This document shows, in pieces, positions 51,593 through 61,378 of a stretch of 64,000 nt of DNA. The notes beneath the pieces were generated by a model that worked only from the letters and a program-made list of their open reading frames with translations, made no database searches and was not told where the DNA came from. The position numbers were made by a program, and so were the translations under genes. The stretch is from Anabaena sp051781005 (GTDB lineage: Bacteria; Cyanobacteriota; Cyanobacteriia; Cyanobacteriales; Nostocaceae): positions 1-64,000 of the forward strand of contig NZ_JBPWOA010000032.1 of assembly GCF_051781005.1 (NCBI RefSeq), given 5' to 3'. Positions within the stretch are counted from its first letter, which is position 1, and each line of letters starts with the position of its first letter.

Positions 51593-52414
51593 TCAAGATG
51601 CAGGAAGAAATAACCGCAGGTAATGCGACAAAATAGTTTCACCGCTAAAAACAGCAATTACCGCTCCCATCGCTAAGAAAGGCCCAAAAGGCATCTTTTG
51701 TCCTATTTTATGACGTGATAGCATAATTGCGCCTCCACCCACTAAAACTCCCAAGGTGCAAGCCATAAAACCAGCTATTAATAAATACTTCCAACCTAAC
51801 CAAGCTCCCATCATGGCTGCTAATTTCGCATCACCTGCACCCATAACAGCTTTACCATAGGCGAGGGAACCAAGAATTGAGATACTATCAAACAACCATA
51901 AACCCATAACTGCACCGAATATACCGAGCATTAAGTAGTTTCCGACTCCTACCCAGCTACTTGTTGACAGAAAACCAACACCCATTTGAAAGACTAAGCC
52001 CAATATTAACCCGGATTGAGTCAGTGGGTTAGGTAAGGTCATAGTATCCCAATCTACAAGGGATAAGGCCAATAACCAACTACAAAAAGCCCAATAACCG
52101 ATTGTTAAAATTGAAAATTGAAAGACCCAAAATACGATTAAAAATATGATGCCTGTTATCCCCTCGACTAAGGGATAACGGCGAGAAATCTTGCTTTTAC
52201 AATATCGGCATCGCCCTTTTAACCACAGCCAACCCAAGACCGGTACATTATCGTAAGATTTGAGCTTGTTTAAGCAATGAGGGCAACGAGAAGGCGGCCA
52301 AAGTACTGATAATCCAGCGGGTAGACGATAAACTACAACATTGATAAAGCTACCAATTGATGCACCTAAAGCAAAGACAATGATACTCGCAGGGACGAAG
52401 ATCAAAATGTCCAT
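51593..52414 (-). CDS. pilD: Prepilin peptidase (A24 family)
   Basis: A 273-residue membrane protein. The N-terminal cytoplasmic part has the methyltransferase-type zinc site CPHCLNKLKSYDNVPVLG then CRYCKSKI. Two catalytic Asp are visible: DWDTMTLPN (about residue 122) and GAGDAKLAAMMGAWL (about 188, the GxGD motif). Seven to eight membrane helices. It cleaves the leader of type IV prepilins and N-methylates the new N-terminus, needed for pili and natural transformation. Start ATG at 52414. No pilin gene is near. Confidence 0.96.
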   Translation of the reverse strand: MDILIFVPASIIVFALGASIGSFINVVVYRLPAGLSVLWPPSRCPHCLNKLKSYDNVPVLGWLWLKGRCRYCKSKISRRYPLVEGITGIIFLIVFWVFQFSILTIGYWAFCSWLLALSLVDWDTMTLPNPLTQSGLILGLVFQMGVGFLSTSSWVGVGNYLMLGIFGAVMGLWLFDSISILGSLAYGKAVMGAGDAKLAAMMGAWLGWKYLLIAGFMACTLGVLVGGGAIMLSRHKIGQKMPFGPFLAMGAVIAVFSGETILSHYLRLFLPAS

Positions 52415-52480
52415 ATAGTATTTTGTCCATTAGTTATTAGTCATGAGTCATCGGTTAGTGGTTAATTTCTTCCCTGTTCC

Positions 52481-52741
52481 CTAGTACATATACGATTCTA
52501 TCTGATTCAATGGTATAAAACATTCTTGTGGTAATAGTACTGGATGTTGAGTAAAAATCACCTTACCCCGATGAGTTACTAGACTAATTGCTACTCCTGA
52601 AGGTTGCCCAACGATTTCGGGATGTACTTCACAGTAGGTGTAGTAGATGTATCCAGCGGCTTTAATTACGGTGGGATCAACCAAAGGCATCTGGTTTTTT
52701 GGGGCGGGAAAATTCGCCTGTCCTTGTTGTGCAACGTACAC
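52481..52741 (-). CDS. Small conserved-looking protein of unknown function
   Basis: An 86-residue soluble protein. It starts at a GTG (52741) with no clear ribosome site; a possible alternative is Met18 (MPLVDPTVIKAAGY). The core reads YIYYTYCEVHPEIVGQP then VTHRGKVIFTQHPVLLPQEC, with beta-strand character, and it ends IESYMY. I do not recognise a family, but the sequence looks protein-like and lies in a gap between same-strand genes. It precedes pilD by 66 bases and could share its transcript. Confidence 0.65.
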   Translation of the reverse strand: MYVAQQGQANFPAPKNQMPLVDPTVIKAAGYIYYTYCEVHPEIVGQPSGVAISLVTHRGKVIFTQHPVLLPQECFIPLNQIESYMY

Positions 52742-52832
52742 TATTGGTGTTTATGTGATTTATAGATTTGCTTCTAGTTTATCCGAAACTTTTAGCAAAG
52801 AATGTTAAAATCCTCAACGTTAAATGAGGAAA

Positions 52833-53921
52833 TTATTTTCCTTCTAGGATTTGAATCAATGCATTGCCCATAGCGCGACAACCCAAAAGATTCATCCCTT
52901 CAGACATAATATCTCCTGTGCGATCGCCTTGTTGTAAAACTTGTAACACTCCATTTTCAATCAAATCCGCCGCTTCTGGTTGATTTAAGGCATAACGTAA
53001 CATCATCGCTGCACTCAAAATCTGTGCCAAAGGGTTAGCTTTATCAAGTCCGGCAATATCTGGGGCTGAACCGTGAACGGGTTCATAGACACCAGGGCCA
53101 GAAGCACCCAAACTTGCAGACGGCAACATCCCAATGCTACCAGTGAGCATAGCCGCTGCATCAGAAAGAATATCACCAAATAAATTCCCTGTCACAATTG
53201 TGTCAAATTGTTTAGGAGCGCGTACTAACTGCATTGCTGCATTATCAACATATAAATGAGATAATTCAATATCTGGATATTCAGCAGACAGTTTAGTGAT
53301 ACATTCTCGCCACAGTTGAGATACTTCTAACACATTAGCTTTATCTACCGAACAGAGTTTTCCTCCCCGTTTCCGCGCCGTTTCAAAAGCTACTTTGCCA
53401 ATTCTGTCAATTTCTGATTCGGTGTAAACCATCGTATTTACACCACGTTTTTCACCTGTTTCTGTAGCAAAAATCCCCTTGGGTTTACCAAAATAAATCC
53501 CACCAGTGAGTTCCCTCACCACCATAATATCTACGCCTTCCACCACTTCCCGTTTTAAAGTGGAAGCATCAATTAACTGGGGTAAAATTTTGGCAGGACG
53601 CAAATTTGCAAAAAGTTCTAAACCTGCACGTAGTCCCAATAAACCCGCTTCTGGGCGTAAATGAGAGGGTAGAGAGTCCCATTTGTAACCACCGATAGCA
53701 GCAAGTAAGACGGCATCGCTATTGCGGCACATATCTAAGGTAGCAGCTGGTAGGGGTTCACCTGTTGCGTCAATTGCAGCACCACCAATTAAAGCTGTTT
53801 GAAAGTCGAATTGAATATCAAAGCGTTGTCCGACGACTTTCAGCACGTCCACTGCTACGGCCATGATTTCGGGGCCAATACCATCTCCGGGAAGTAGTGT
53901 AATGCGGTAGTTCTGAGTCAT
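52833..53921 (-). CDS. leuB: 3-isopropylmalate dehydrogenase
   Basis: A 362-residue enzyme. Typical motifs: YRITLLPGDGIGPEIMAVAV at the start, RELTGGIYFG and MVYTESEIDRI in the middle, NLFGDILSDAAAMLTGSIG and EPVHGSAPDIAGLDKANP, the NAD+-binding region. It oxidises and decarboxylates 3-isopropylmalate in leucine synthesis. Length and start (ATG 53921) are normal. No other leucine gene lies near. Confidence 0.97.
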   Translation of the reverse strand: MTQNYRITLLPGDGIGPEIMAVAVDVLKVVGQRFDIQFDFQTALIGGAAIDATGEPLPAATLDMCRNSDAVLLAAIGGYKWDSLPSHLRPEAGLLGLRAGLELFANLRPAKILPQLIDASTLKREVVEGVDIMVVRELTGGIYFGKPKGIFATETGEKRGVNTMVYTESEIDRIGKVAFETARKRGGKLCSVDKANVLEVSQLWRECITKLSAEYPDIELSHLYVDNAAMQLVRAPKQFDTIVTGNLFGDILSDAAAMLTGSIGMLPSASLGASGPGVYEPVHGSAPDIAGLDKANPLAQILSAAMMLRYALNQPEAADLIENGVLQVLQQGDRTGDIMSEGMNLLGCRAMGNALIQILEGK

Positions 53922-54299
53922 AGTCAGGTTTTTCTAGGTAAATGTTTGTAGACTAAATATCATACCTAGCAATTGTGCCTATGGAGTTTTTAATTTTTGT
54001 TCAAAACGGCTTAAGTACAATTTAAAGGTAAGGTGAGCCGGGTTGGGGAGAGGTTCATCAAATTCACGTTAAGAGTAAGTTAGGTCGGCGTGGAAATCAA
54101 TTTATGTAACGAAATGTAACTCAAACAAATTTTATAAATAGCTGATTTCACAGTTTTTACAAAACTAAACAAAATACATTAGTTGTGTCTTAGCAACTTA
54201 TGTAATGCAACTAAAAATAAAAAAATTATCCATATGTATTTTTGCTTAAAATATAGTTGTTTCTTGATCGTGTTAAAAATTCAAAACCAAAACTAATTT
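53922..54299. other. 378-bp gap between leuB and mscS
   Basis: A divergent promoter region for leuB and the MscS gene. The left part has a G-rich stretch (GGTGAGCCGGGTTGGGGAGAGG near 54032). The right part is very AT-rich. No gene or strong hairpin. Confidence 0.5.
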
Positions 54300-55154
54300 A
54301 TGGATTTCCAACAAATTAGCAAAGTTGCTGCCGAACTGTTAACTACAGTTGGACTCAAAGTTGTCGGTGCAATTCTTCTCTGGCTAATTGGCCAGAAATT
54401 AATTGAGTTTGGGATAAAAGGATTAAGACGTGTATTTAGAAGTCAAAGCGTTGAACCAACACTCATTAGCTATCTGTTAAATATCATTGCCATAACATTA
54501 AGAATTGTTTTGGTTGTGGCAATTCTTGGCTTCTTTGGTGTAGAAACAACCTCCTTTGCGGCATTACTGGCTGCGGTTGGTATTGCCATTGGTGCCGCAT
54601 GGGGTGGATTGTTGGCTAACTTTGCAGCAGGTGCATTTTTAATTATTTTCCAACCATTCAAAGTTGGTGATTTCATCACAGCCGGAGGTGTGACAGGAAC
54701 TGTGGTAGAAATTGGACTTTTTACAACTACTTTAAACACACCAGATAATGTGATGACAATTGTGGCAAATAACAAAATATTTGCTGATAATATCCAGAAT
54801 TATTCCGCTAATCCTTACCGTCGTGTTGATCTATTAGCTCAACTAGCTCATGATGTTGATCATAATCAAGCGATCGCACTTTTGAAAACTAGAATCAGCC
54901 AAATCCCTAACGTGCTTACAGATCCAGCACCAGATATAGAAATTCTCACCTTTAACTTGGCTGGCCCGGTTCTAGCAGTACGTCCATATTGCCATAATGA
55001 TCACTACTGGCAAGTGTATTTCGACACCAATAAAATCATCCGTGAAAGCTTTGGGGAAGCTGGCTATCCAGTTCCCGAACAGCGTTATACAGTCAATGGT
55101 TCATCTCCAAATGGAGGAAACGTTTTGATCTCCATGCCATCAGAAATAGGGTAA
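54300..55154 (+). CDS. MscS-family mechanosensitive channel
   Basis: A 284-residue membrane protein. Three N-terminal helices (about 15-35, 58-80 and 88-115). The third carries GAAWGGLLANFAAGAFLIIF, the Gly/Ala-rich pore helix of MscS, followed by QPFKVGDFI and the beta-domain with VVEIGLFTTTL. The C-terminal domain (about 175-265) is typical, with a short extra tail. It releases solutes at hypo-osmotic shock. Length is close to that of E. coli MscS. Start ATG at 54300. It stands alone. Confidence 0.95.
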   Translation: MDFQQISKVAAELLTTVGLKVVGAILLWLIGQKLIEFGIKGLRRVFRSQSVEPTLISYLLNIIAITLRIVLVVAILGFFGVETTSFAALLAAVGIAIGAAWGGLLANFAAGAFLIIFQPFKVGDFITAGGVTGTVVEIGLFTTTLNTPDNVMTIVANNKIFADNIQNYSANPYRRVDLLAQLAHDVDHNQAIALLKTRISQIPNVLTDPAPDIEILTFNLAGPVLAVRPYCHNDHYWQVYFDTNKIIRESFGEAGYPVPEQRYTVNGSSPNGGNVLISMPSEIG

Positions 55155-56346
55155 ATATTCAGATAAAACTTTTTTCTCAGCTGAGTTTAAAGGGTTTGTA
55201 CCAATTTTATGTGAGGCTATTCAGAATCATGAACTCAATTTAATTATCCGTCTTTATCTGTATTTCTCTGCGGTTAATTATTATTGATACATTATTCTAT
55301 GCAACTTCATATCAATTTGGTATTAGAGAAAATGGAATTTAAAAAGTTTCAATATTTAAGAACAGGTAGGGTTTACACCTTACCTGTTTTATTGGCTCTA
55401 CGGTACTTGTTATGCTAAATTACCAAGTCGATAAGAGGGAACTCTTAACAGGGGAAAAGAGACAATATTATGCAATAATGTTAAAAATTCTGCATCATTT
55501 CTTATACAAATTAAGGTTTCTGGGATTTTTTGCCTAGATTTTGCATATTAGGTACTGAAGAACTATTTTATTTACCAATACTTCTATGAAAATCTCGTGT
55601 AATTGAGAAAGTCAAAAACAATACCTGACATCCCGGAGAGTATTTAATGTTAAAAAAATTGCTATGAGACAGACCCAGGTATATTAAAATTTGGCATATA
55701 TATATTATTCGTTGCCTTAAATTTTAGTGGAAAATAAATAATAAATAAAGCATATCATATCCAATATGAAGAGTATGTAAAAAATGAATATTCAATCTAG
55801 ATAATGGAAAAAGATAGATTATTATGTATTTAATAAATAAACCTGGTCTTGCTGGATATCAAGCTAAAATACACCAAAGTCACAAAATTAACTTCAGGAG
55901 CAATAAATTAAACTATTATTGCGTTAGTTAATTAAAGTTTTGCTTGAAGCTTTCAGAAAGATCAATCATAAGGCGAACTTTCAATATAATTTCAGGGAAG
56001 AGAGCAGTTCGCACAATATTAGAAGTAAGGAGTCAAGATTTATAATCCAGAATGTTTGTCAGAACCAGGATATCCATCTTAGACAATTTCATATCCCATC
56101 ACTCCAATATCTGACAAGCAATGTTAATTATGGATCATCTATTCTGAATCCTTACTATTAATCTACAAGTAAATACACGGCAATTTGTATTTTCTATACC
56201 AGGTAGCCATAACATTTGTCATTCAAATTAGTAATTGACAAAGTGGATGTAGCCTTCATCTATCAGAAATGACTTTTGGGTATTTTTCGCGTTTTAAATT
56301 AGCAAGACCTAGTTTCCGAACAACCTGATTAAAATTCGGAGAAATT
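55155..56346. other. 1.19-kb AT-rich gap with one dispersed repeat
   Basis: The left part holds a repeat at 55199-55322. The remainder is very AT-rich without a convincing gene; a 73-codon plus-strand frame at 55940-56161 is Asn/His/Tyr-rich with no recognisable content. The right end holds the RTX gene promoter. A possible hairpin lies near 55365-55395 (AGGTAGGG...CTTACCTG). Confidence 0.55.
55199..55322. repeat. Dispersed repeat, family TACCAATT...AATTTGGTA, copy 1
   Basis: Ends are inverted (TACCAATT and AATTTGGTA). Inside: ATGTGAGGCT, CAGAAT.ATGA, TAATTATCCG.CTTTATCTG and TTCTATGCAACTTCATA. The second copy at 61090 shares all of these in order. Confidence 0.8.
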
Positions 56347-57945
56347 ATGACAATTATCTTTGGTGATGACCATCCAAATAATTTGGTTGGAACAGCTGAT
56401 CATGACATTATTGATGGTCTGGGGGGAAATGACATTCTCAAAGGTAAAGATAGCAATGATACCCTTGAGGGTAGAGAGGGTGATGATAGACTAGAAGGTA
56501 ACAATGGCGACGATTCATTATACGGGCATAATGGACGCGATGTCTTAAATGGTGGAGCAGGCAACGATTTCCTGATGGGTGGAGCAGGTGACGATACTTA
56601 CATAGTTGATAGTACAGGAGATGTTGTCAGTGAGGACAATGGATACGGTCAAGACGCAGGTGGTACTGATATAGTCAAGTCTTCTGTAACTTGGACTTTA
56701 AGTAATTATGTTGAAAATCTTGTCTTCACTGGCACAGATAGCATTAATGGTACAGGTAACGCCCTCAACAATATCATCAAAGGCAACAGTGCCAATAATT
56801 CGCTTTATGGTGAAGCTGGTAATGATAACCTGGAAGGTAACGAAGGCAACGATATACTCTACGGTGGTGATGGCAACGACGTACTAGATGGTGGAGTTGG
56901 CAACGATACGCTCTATGGCGGTGCAGGTAACGACACTTACATAGTTAATAGTACAGGAGATGTTGTCAGTGAGGATAACGGCTCTGGTGGGGACGCAGGC
57001 GGTACTGATATAGTCAGGTCTTCTGTAACTTGGACTTTAAGTAATTATGTTGAAAATCTTGTCTTCACTGGCACAGATAGCATTAATGGTACAGGTAACG
57101 CCCTCAACAATATCATCAAAGGCAACAGTGCCAATAATTCGCTTTATGGTGAAGCTGGTAATGATAACCTGGAAGGTAACGAAGGCAACGATATACTCTA
57201 CGGTGGTGATGGCAACGATGTACTAGATGGTGGAGTTGGCAACGATACACTCTATGGCGGTGCAGGTAACGACACTTACATAGTTAATAGTACAGGAGAT
57301 GTTGTCAGTGAGGATAACGGCTCTGGTGGGGACGCAGGCGGTACTGATATAGTCAGGTCTTCTGTAACTTGGACTTTGAGTGATTATGTTGAAAACCTTG
57401 TCCTCACAGCCACAGATAGCATTAATGGTACAGGTAACACGCTGAACAATATCATTAAAGGCAATAGTGCCAATAATATTCTCTATGGTGAGGGTGGCAA
57501 TGACACTATTGAGGGTAACGATGGCGATGATGTGCTTCAGGGTGGTGATGGCAACGACGTACTAAAGGGTGAAGTTGGCAACGACACACTTTTTGGTGGT
57601 GCAGGTAACGACACACTCTTTGGTGGTGCTGGCGCTGATATCTTTGGCTTCAATAGTTTCAGTGAAAGCCTTGATAATATTAAGGACTTCAATGTAGCTG
57701 AAGATTTTATTCAAATATATCCGCCTGGTTTTGGTGGAGGGTTAACTGTATCCCCACTTGACCCTAATCAATTTACCATTGGTTCCAGTGCGACGACCGG
57801 TGAGCAGCGATTTATCTATAACAATAGTACAGGCGCACTTTTCTTTGACCAAGATGGAAATGGTACCGCATTTGTTCAGACGCAATTTGCACAGTTATCT
57901 ACAGCACTATCCCTCAGTGCAGCCAATTTCATTGTTTTAGTCTAA
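56347..57945 (+). CDS. RTX calcium-binding protein with 339-bp tandem repeats
   Basis: A 532-residue acidic protein with no N-terminal signal. It is built of nonapeptide GGxGxDxLx repeats (for example GGAGDDTYIVD, GNDILYGGDGNDVLDGG) that fold as a calcium-bound parallel beta-roll. A 113-residue unit repeats from about residue 79: each unit has STGDVVSEDNG, VTWTLSNYVENLVFTG and the INGTGNALNNIIKGNSANN stretch, then several nonapeptides. Units 1 and 2 are nearly identical in DNA; the third has diverged at its end. The C-terminal 100 residues are non-repeat and should carry the type I secretion signal. No type I exporter is nearby. Start ATG at 56347 with GGAGAAATT upstream. Confidence 0.9.
   Translation: MTIIFGDDHPNNLVGTADHDIIDGLGGNDILKGKDSNDTLEGREGDDRLEGNNGDDSLYGHNGRDVLNGGAGNDFLMGGAGDDTYIVDSTGDVVSEDNGYGQDAGGTDIVKSSVTWTLSNYVENLVFTGTDSINGTGNALNNIIKGNSANNSLYGEAGNDNLEGNEGNDILYGGDGNDVLDGGVGNDTLYGGAGNDTYIVNSTGDVVSEDNGSGGDAGGTDIVRSSVTWTLSNYVENLVFTGTDSINGTGNALNNIIKGNSANNSLYGEAGNDNLEGNEGNDILYGGDGNDVLDGGVGNDTLYGGAGNDTYIVNSTGDVVSEDNGSGGDAGGTDIVRSSVTWTLSDYVENLVLTATDSINGTGNTLNNIIKGNSANNILYGEGGNDTIEGNDGDDVLQGGDGNDVLKGEVGNDTLFGGAGNDTLFGGAGADIFGFNSFSESLDNIKDFNVAEDFIQIYPPGFGGGLTVSPLDPNQFTIGSSATTGEQRFIYNNSTGALFFDQDGNGTAFVQTQFAQLSTALSLSAANFIVLV
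56601..57617 (+). repeat. Three 339-bp tandem repeat units in the RTX gene
   Basis: The same text (CATAGTT.ATAGTACAGGAG) begins units at 56601, 56940 and 57279, exactly 339 bp (113 codons) apart. Units 1 and 2 differ by few bases; unit 3 diverges in its right half. Confidence 0.92.
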
Positions 57946-58275
57946 TTGTGATATCAAATTCTGTTGTCTAGAGTTGACAGGACTCTAGCAGAGAACGTAT
58001 AAATTAATCCTGTGAGAATCCATCTCTTCAATAACATGAAGGGGTGGTATTTTTCCATTAATCCGGATTTATGCACAGTATTTATCTGTGATAGCGCAGA
58101 GTAACGTAAGTCATGGACTGGGTTTAAGGGTGTAGGAGTTTTTCTGTATTCGACCTTGATTTTTTTATCATTTTACATAAATAATAAAGCCTGTTTCCAT
58201 TTCCGAAACCAAAGTAGATGCAGCTGTAGACACAGGTTAGCTTAACTGTTAAACACAAGCCGCATCTCAGCCGTG
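57946..58275. other. 330-bp gap between the RTX and ABC genes
   Basis: No gene. CTAGAGTTGACAGGACTCTAG (57968-57988) is an inverted repeat (CTAGAGT/ACTCTAG) 22 bases after the RTX stop and may end its transcript, though no T-run follows. The rest is probably the ABC operon promoter. Confidence 0.5.
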
Positions 58276-59226
58276 ATGGTTAAAGAAATAGCAATTAGCA
58301 CCCGTGGATTAACTAAGCAATTTGAACGACACGTTGCAGTGAACGATGTTGACTTAGAAATTCAGATGGGCGAAGTTTACGGATTAATTGGCCCTAATGG
58401 TGCGGGTAAAACAACTTTAATTAGAATGTTAGCCGCAGCAGAAGAACCAACTACAGGAGAGATTTATATTAATGGCGATCGCTTACTTCGTGATCAAAGC
58501 AACTCCAACCTCAAGCGTCACCTGGGTTACTTACCCGATGACTACCCACTCTATGAAGATTTAACAGTCTGGGATTATCTAGATTATTTTGCTCGTTTAT
58601 ATCGCTTGCGGGAACCACGACGCACACAACGTCTACACGAAGTTTTAGAACTCATCCAACTTGGTAATAAGCGTAACAGCATAATTTCTACCCTCTCACG
58701 GGGGATGAAACAGCGTTTAAGTTTAGCCCGCACCATTATTCACGAACCGATTCTACTGCTTCTAGACGAGCCGGTTTCTGGTCTTGATCCTATTGCGAGA
58801 ATGCAGTTTCGGGAAATTATCAAAGCTTTGCGAGAAGCGGGAATGACGATATTAATTTCTTCCCATGTTCTTAGCGACTTAGCCGAGTTGTGTACCTCCG
58901 TAGGCATCATGGAACTAGGATTTCTGGTAGAAAGTGCCTCACTACAACAACTTTATCAACGTTTAGCCCGACAGCAGATTTTAGTATCAACTTTGGGCAA
59001 CATAGATGCATTGGTAAGTGAACTCAAAAATTATCCCTTGGTGGAAGAGTGGGAAGTAATACCTAGTAAAAATAGTGTGCGAGTTAATTTTTCGGGAACA
59101 CAGGAAGATTGCGCTGAATTATTGCGATCGCTTATCAGTACAGGTATACCCTTAACTGACTTTCACTGCACCCAAGAAGACCTAGAAACTATTTTCCTAA
59201 AATTAGGTCATAAACAAGCATCCTAA
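58276..59226 (+). CDS. ABC-2 type transporter ATP-binding protein
   Basis: A 316-residue ATPase. Walker A is GPNGAGKT, the signature is LSRGMKQR and Walker B is LLLLDEPVSGLDP, then the SSHVLSDLAELC switch His. The last 85 residues are a regulatory tail. It powers export with the membrane protein that follows 42 bases later. The start is ATG 58276, one codon after a GTG at 58273; no strong ribosome site is seen. ABC-2 systems export lipids, polysaccharides, peptides or drugs; the substrate here is unknown. Confidence 0.95.
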   Translation: MVKEIAISTRGLTKQFERHVAVNDVDLEIQMGEVYGLIGPNGAGKTTLIRMLAAAEEPTTGEIYINGDRLLRDQSNSNLKRHLGYLPDDYPLYEDLTVWDYLDYFARLYRLREPRRTQRLHEVLELIQLGNKRNSIISTLSRGMKQRLSLARTIIHEPILLLLDEPVSGLDPIARMQFREIIKALREAGMTILISSHVLSDLAELCTSVGIMELGFLVESASLQQLYQRLARQQILVSTLGNIDALVSELKNYPLVEEWEVIPSKNSVRVNFSGTQEDCAELLRSLISTGIPLTDFHCTQEDLETIFLKLGHKQAS

Positions 59227-59268
59227 TTAGTTAATAATTCTCAGTTTTAAATTTTGGAGATTTTTTCT

Positions 59269-61089
59269 ATGATAGTCAATTTTATAGACAGAGTAGGTGA
59301 ATGGAATCCCCAACTATTCCGAGAACTGAAAGGACGATTTAAACCTTTTAACGTCCTAATTGCTGTTGCATCATCCTTACTACTGCAAATCATTGTTTTT
59401 CTATTTCAATTACGAGAATTTCCCGATGATAAATACTCTCTCAGGGCAAATTATTGTACTTTGAAACAAGGATATCAAAACCAAGAACAACAACTTTTCC
59501 ATCAGCAAGAGCTACTTTACCAAAAAATAGCTAATTATCGACAAATTAAATTATCAGACAATACCATAATCCCCAATTTAGAAGCGGAAGTTAAGCAAAT
59601 TGGAACAGAAATAACTAAGTTGGAGAAGTATTTGTCCCAGAATATTTGTCCTCCTGATCAAATTAACTGGCAATTGTGGTGGAGAGATCATTGGGAATAC
59701 TTCTTTTTAACATTTAGTGTAATTTTTGTTTTTACACTATTAGTAGCTGGAACTTATTCACTCATCAGCGACTTAGCTAAAGAAGAACAACGTGGTACAC
59801 TGAATTTTATTCGCCTCAGTCCACAGTCAGAAACCACTATTTTGACTGGAAAAATCCTCGGAGTACCCAGTTTAATTTATCTCTTTGTCCTGACAGCAAT
59901 TCCTCTACATTTCTGGGCTGGACATTCTGCTAAAATCGCCTCTAGTTATATTGTCAGTTACTACATAATTCTTGTTGCTAGTAGCATTTTTTTTTACAGT
60001 GCTGCACTTCTATTTGGTTTAGTTAGTCGCTGGTTTAGCAGCTTTCAACCTTGGTTAGGTAGTGGTGCTGTCCTCTTGTTTTTGTTTCTGACAATGACAG
60101 TAGTATCGTCTTACACTAATATCAATAATCCTTTAGCTTGGTTTCGGTTATTCAGCCCTTGGGAGATCACAGCTTATCTGTTTCCTAACTTGTTTCGTGT
60201 ATATAATGGTTCTGCAATGGAAAATTTGCAAATTTTCTATGTACCAATTGGAAAAAATTTAGTTAGCTTAGTTAGCATTCATTTAATCAATTATGGGATT
60301 TGCACTTACGGTATTTGGCAAGCAATGAAACGCTGCTTTCGTAATCCCAATGCCACTATTTTGAGCAAGGGACAAAGTTATTTATTTATAGCTTTTTCTC
60401 AGTTCATGTTTGTCGGATTAGCAATGCAAAACATTGAAAGAAGCAAACAAGATGTTGATATGATTGCTGTAGTAGCATTTCTCAACCTAGCTTTAGTTCT
60501 CTGCTTAATTGCTATTCTCTCACCTCATCGCCAAACTGTCCAAGATTGGGCAAGGTATCGACACCAAAATCAGAGAAATAAATCTTTATGGCAAGATTTA
60601 TTTTCAGGTGAAAAAAGCCCTGCCCTCATGGCAATAGCCATTAACTTAGTAATTGCTACTATACCTTTGATAGTTTGGATTTCACTATTACCAGAAGATT
60701 TATCCACTAGCGATTTTGGGAAGCTTAAAGCACTTTTAGCTATCGCTTTATCTATCAGTTTAATGATGATTTGTGCTACCATTGCTCAGTTAATGTTACT
60801 GATGAAAAACCCTAAACGCCATATCTTTTCAATTGGTACTGTGGCTGTAGTAATGTTTTTACCACCCATTATTTTCCAATCTCTTGGTATCTACGCTTCC
60901 AAAAATCCCACTATTTGGCTATTTTCTACCTTTCCTTGGGCAGCCATAGAATACTCTGAAGCTACAACAATTTTCATGGCATTACTGGCTGAATTTACTG
61001 TTTTAGCTTTGTTAAACTTCCAATTAACAAGACAAGTCAAAGTTTTAGGTGAATCTGCAACTAAAGCATTATTAGCAGGAAGATCATAA
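59269..61089 (+). CDS. ABC-2 type transporter membrane protein
   Basis: A 606-residue protein. One helix near residues 28-45 is followed by a soluble Gln/Glu/Leu-rich loop (about 60-135) with coiled-coil character. About 10-11 further helices fill the rest, typical of the ABC-2 permease fold (LAKEEQRGTLNFIRLSPQS is the coupling-type helix). The start is ATG 59269 with TTGGAGAT upstream; the TTG at 59254 is less likely. It partners with the ATPase just upstream. The size, about twice a basic ABC-2 permease half, resembles cyanobacterial exporters of unknown substrate. Confidence 0.85.
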   Translation: MIVNFIDRVGEWNPQLFRELKGRFKPFNVLIAVASSLLLQIIVFLFQLREFPDDKYSLRANYCTLKQGYQNQEQQLFHQQELLYQKIANYRQIKLSDNTIIPNLEAEVKQIGTEITKLEKYLSQNICPPDQINWQLWWRDHWEYFFLTFSVIFVFTLLVAGTYSLISDLAKEEQRGTLNFIRLSPQSETTILTGKILGVPSLIYLFVLTAIPLHFWAGHSAKIASSYIVSYYIILVASSIFFYSAALLFGLVSRWFSSFQPWLGSGAVLLFLFLTMTVVSSYTNINNPLAWFRLFSPWEITAYLFPNLFRVYNGSAMENLQIFYVPIGKNLVSLVSIHLINYGICTYGIWQAMKRCFRNPNATILSKGQSYLFIAFSQFMFVGLAMQNIERSKQDVDMIAVVAFLNLALVLCLIAILSPHRQTVQDWARYRHQNQRNKSLWQDLFSGEKSPALMAIAINLVIATIPLIVWISLLPEDLSTSDFGKLKALLAIALSISLMMICATIAQLMLLMKNPKRHIFSIGTVAVVMFLPPIIFQSLGIYASKNPTIWLFSTFPWAAIEYSEATTIFMALLAEFTVLALLNFQLTRQVKVLGESATKALLAGRS

Positions 61090-61234
61090 TACCAATTATA
61101 TATGAGGCTGTACAGAATGATGACATCAATTGAATTATCCGCCTTTATCTGTGTTTATCTGCGTTTATCTGCGTTTATCTGCGGTCAATTATTCTTGATA
61201 TCTTATTCTATGCAACTTCATACCAATTTGGGAT
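61090..61234. repeat. Dispersed repeat, family TACCAATT...AATTTGG, copy 2, with a 10-bp expansion
   Basis: Same ends and internal landmarks as the repeat at 55199. At 61144-61183 it adds four tandem copies of TTTATCTG(T/C)G, where the first repeat has one and a part. Confidence 0.8.
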
Positions 61235-61378
61235 AAGACCAGATTAAAAGTAAACAATTACCAATTTATAACCGTCGGTATAAGTATTTATCGGCGGTTA
61301 AAATTTGTAATAAAAAAGTTAATATACTATCAGATAATGATAATAAAAATTATTGATTGATATGATTCCAATAAATTC

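Noticed and set aside
55940..56161. A 73-codon plus-strand frame in the gap before the RTX gene
   Set aside because: AT-rich, Asn/His/Tyr-biased content with no recognisable motif and no start signal; weak evidence for a gene.
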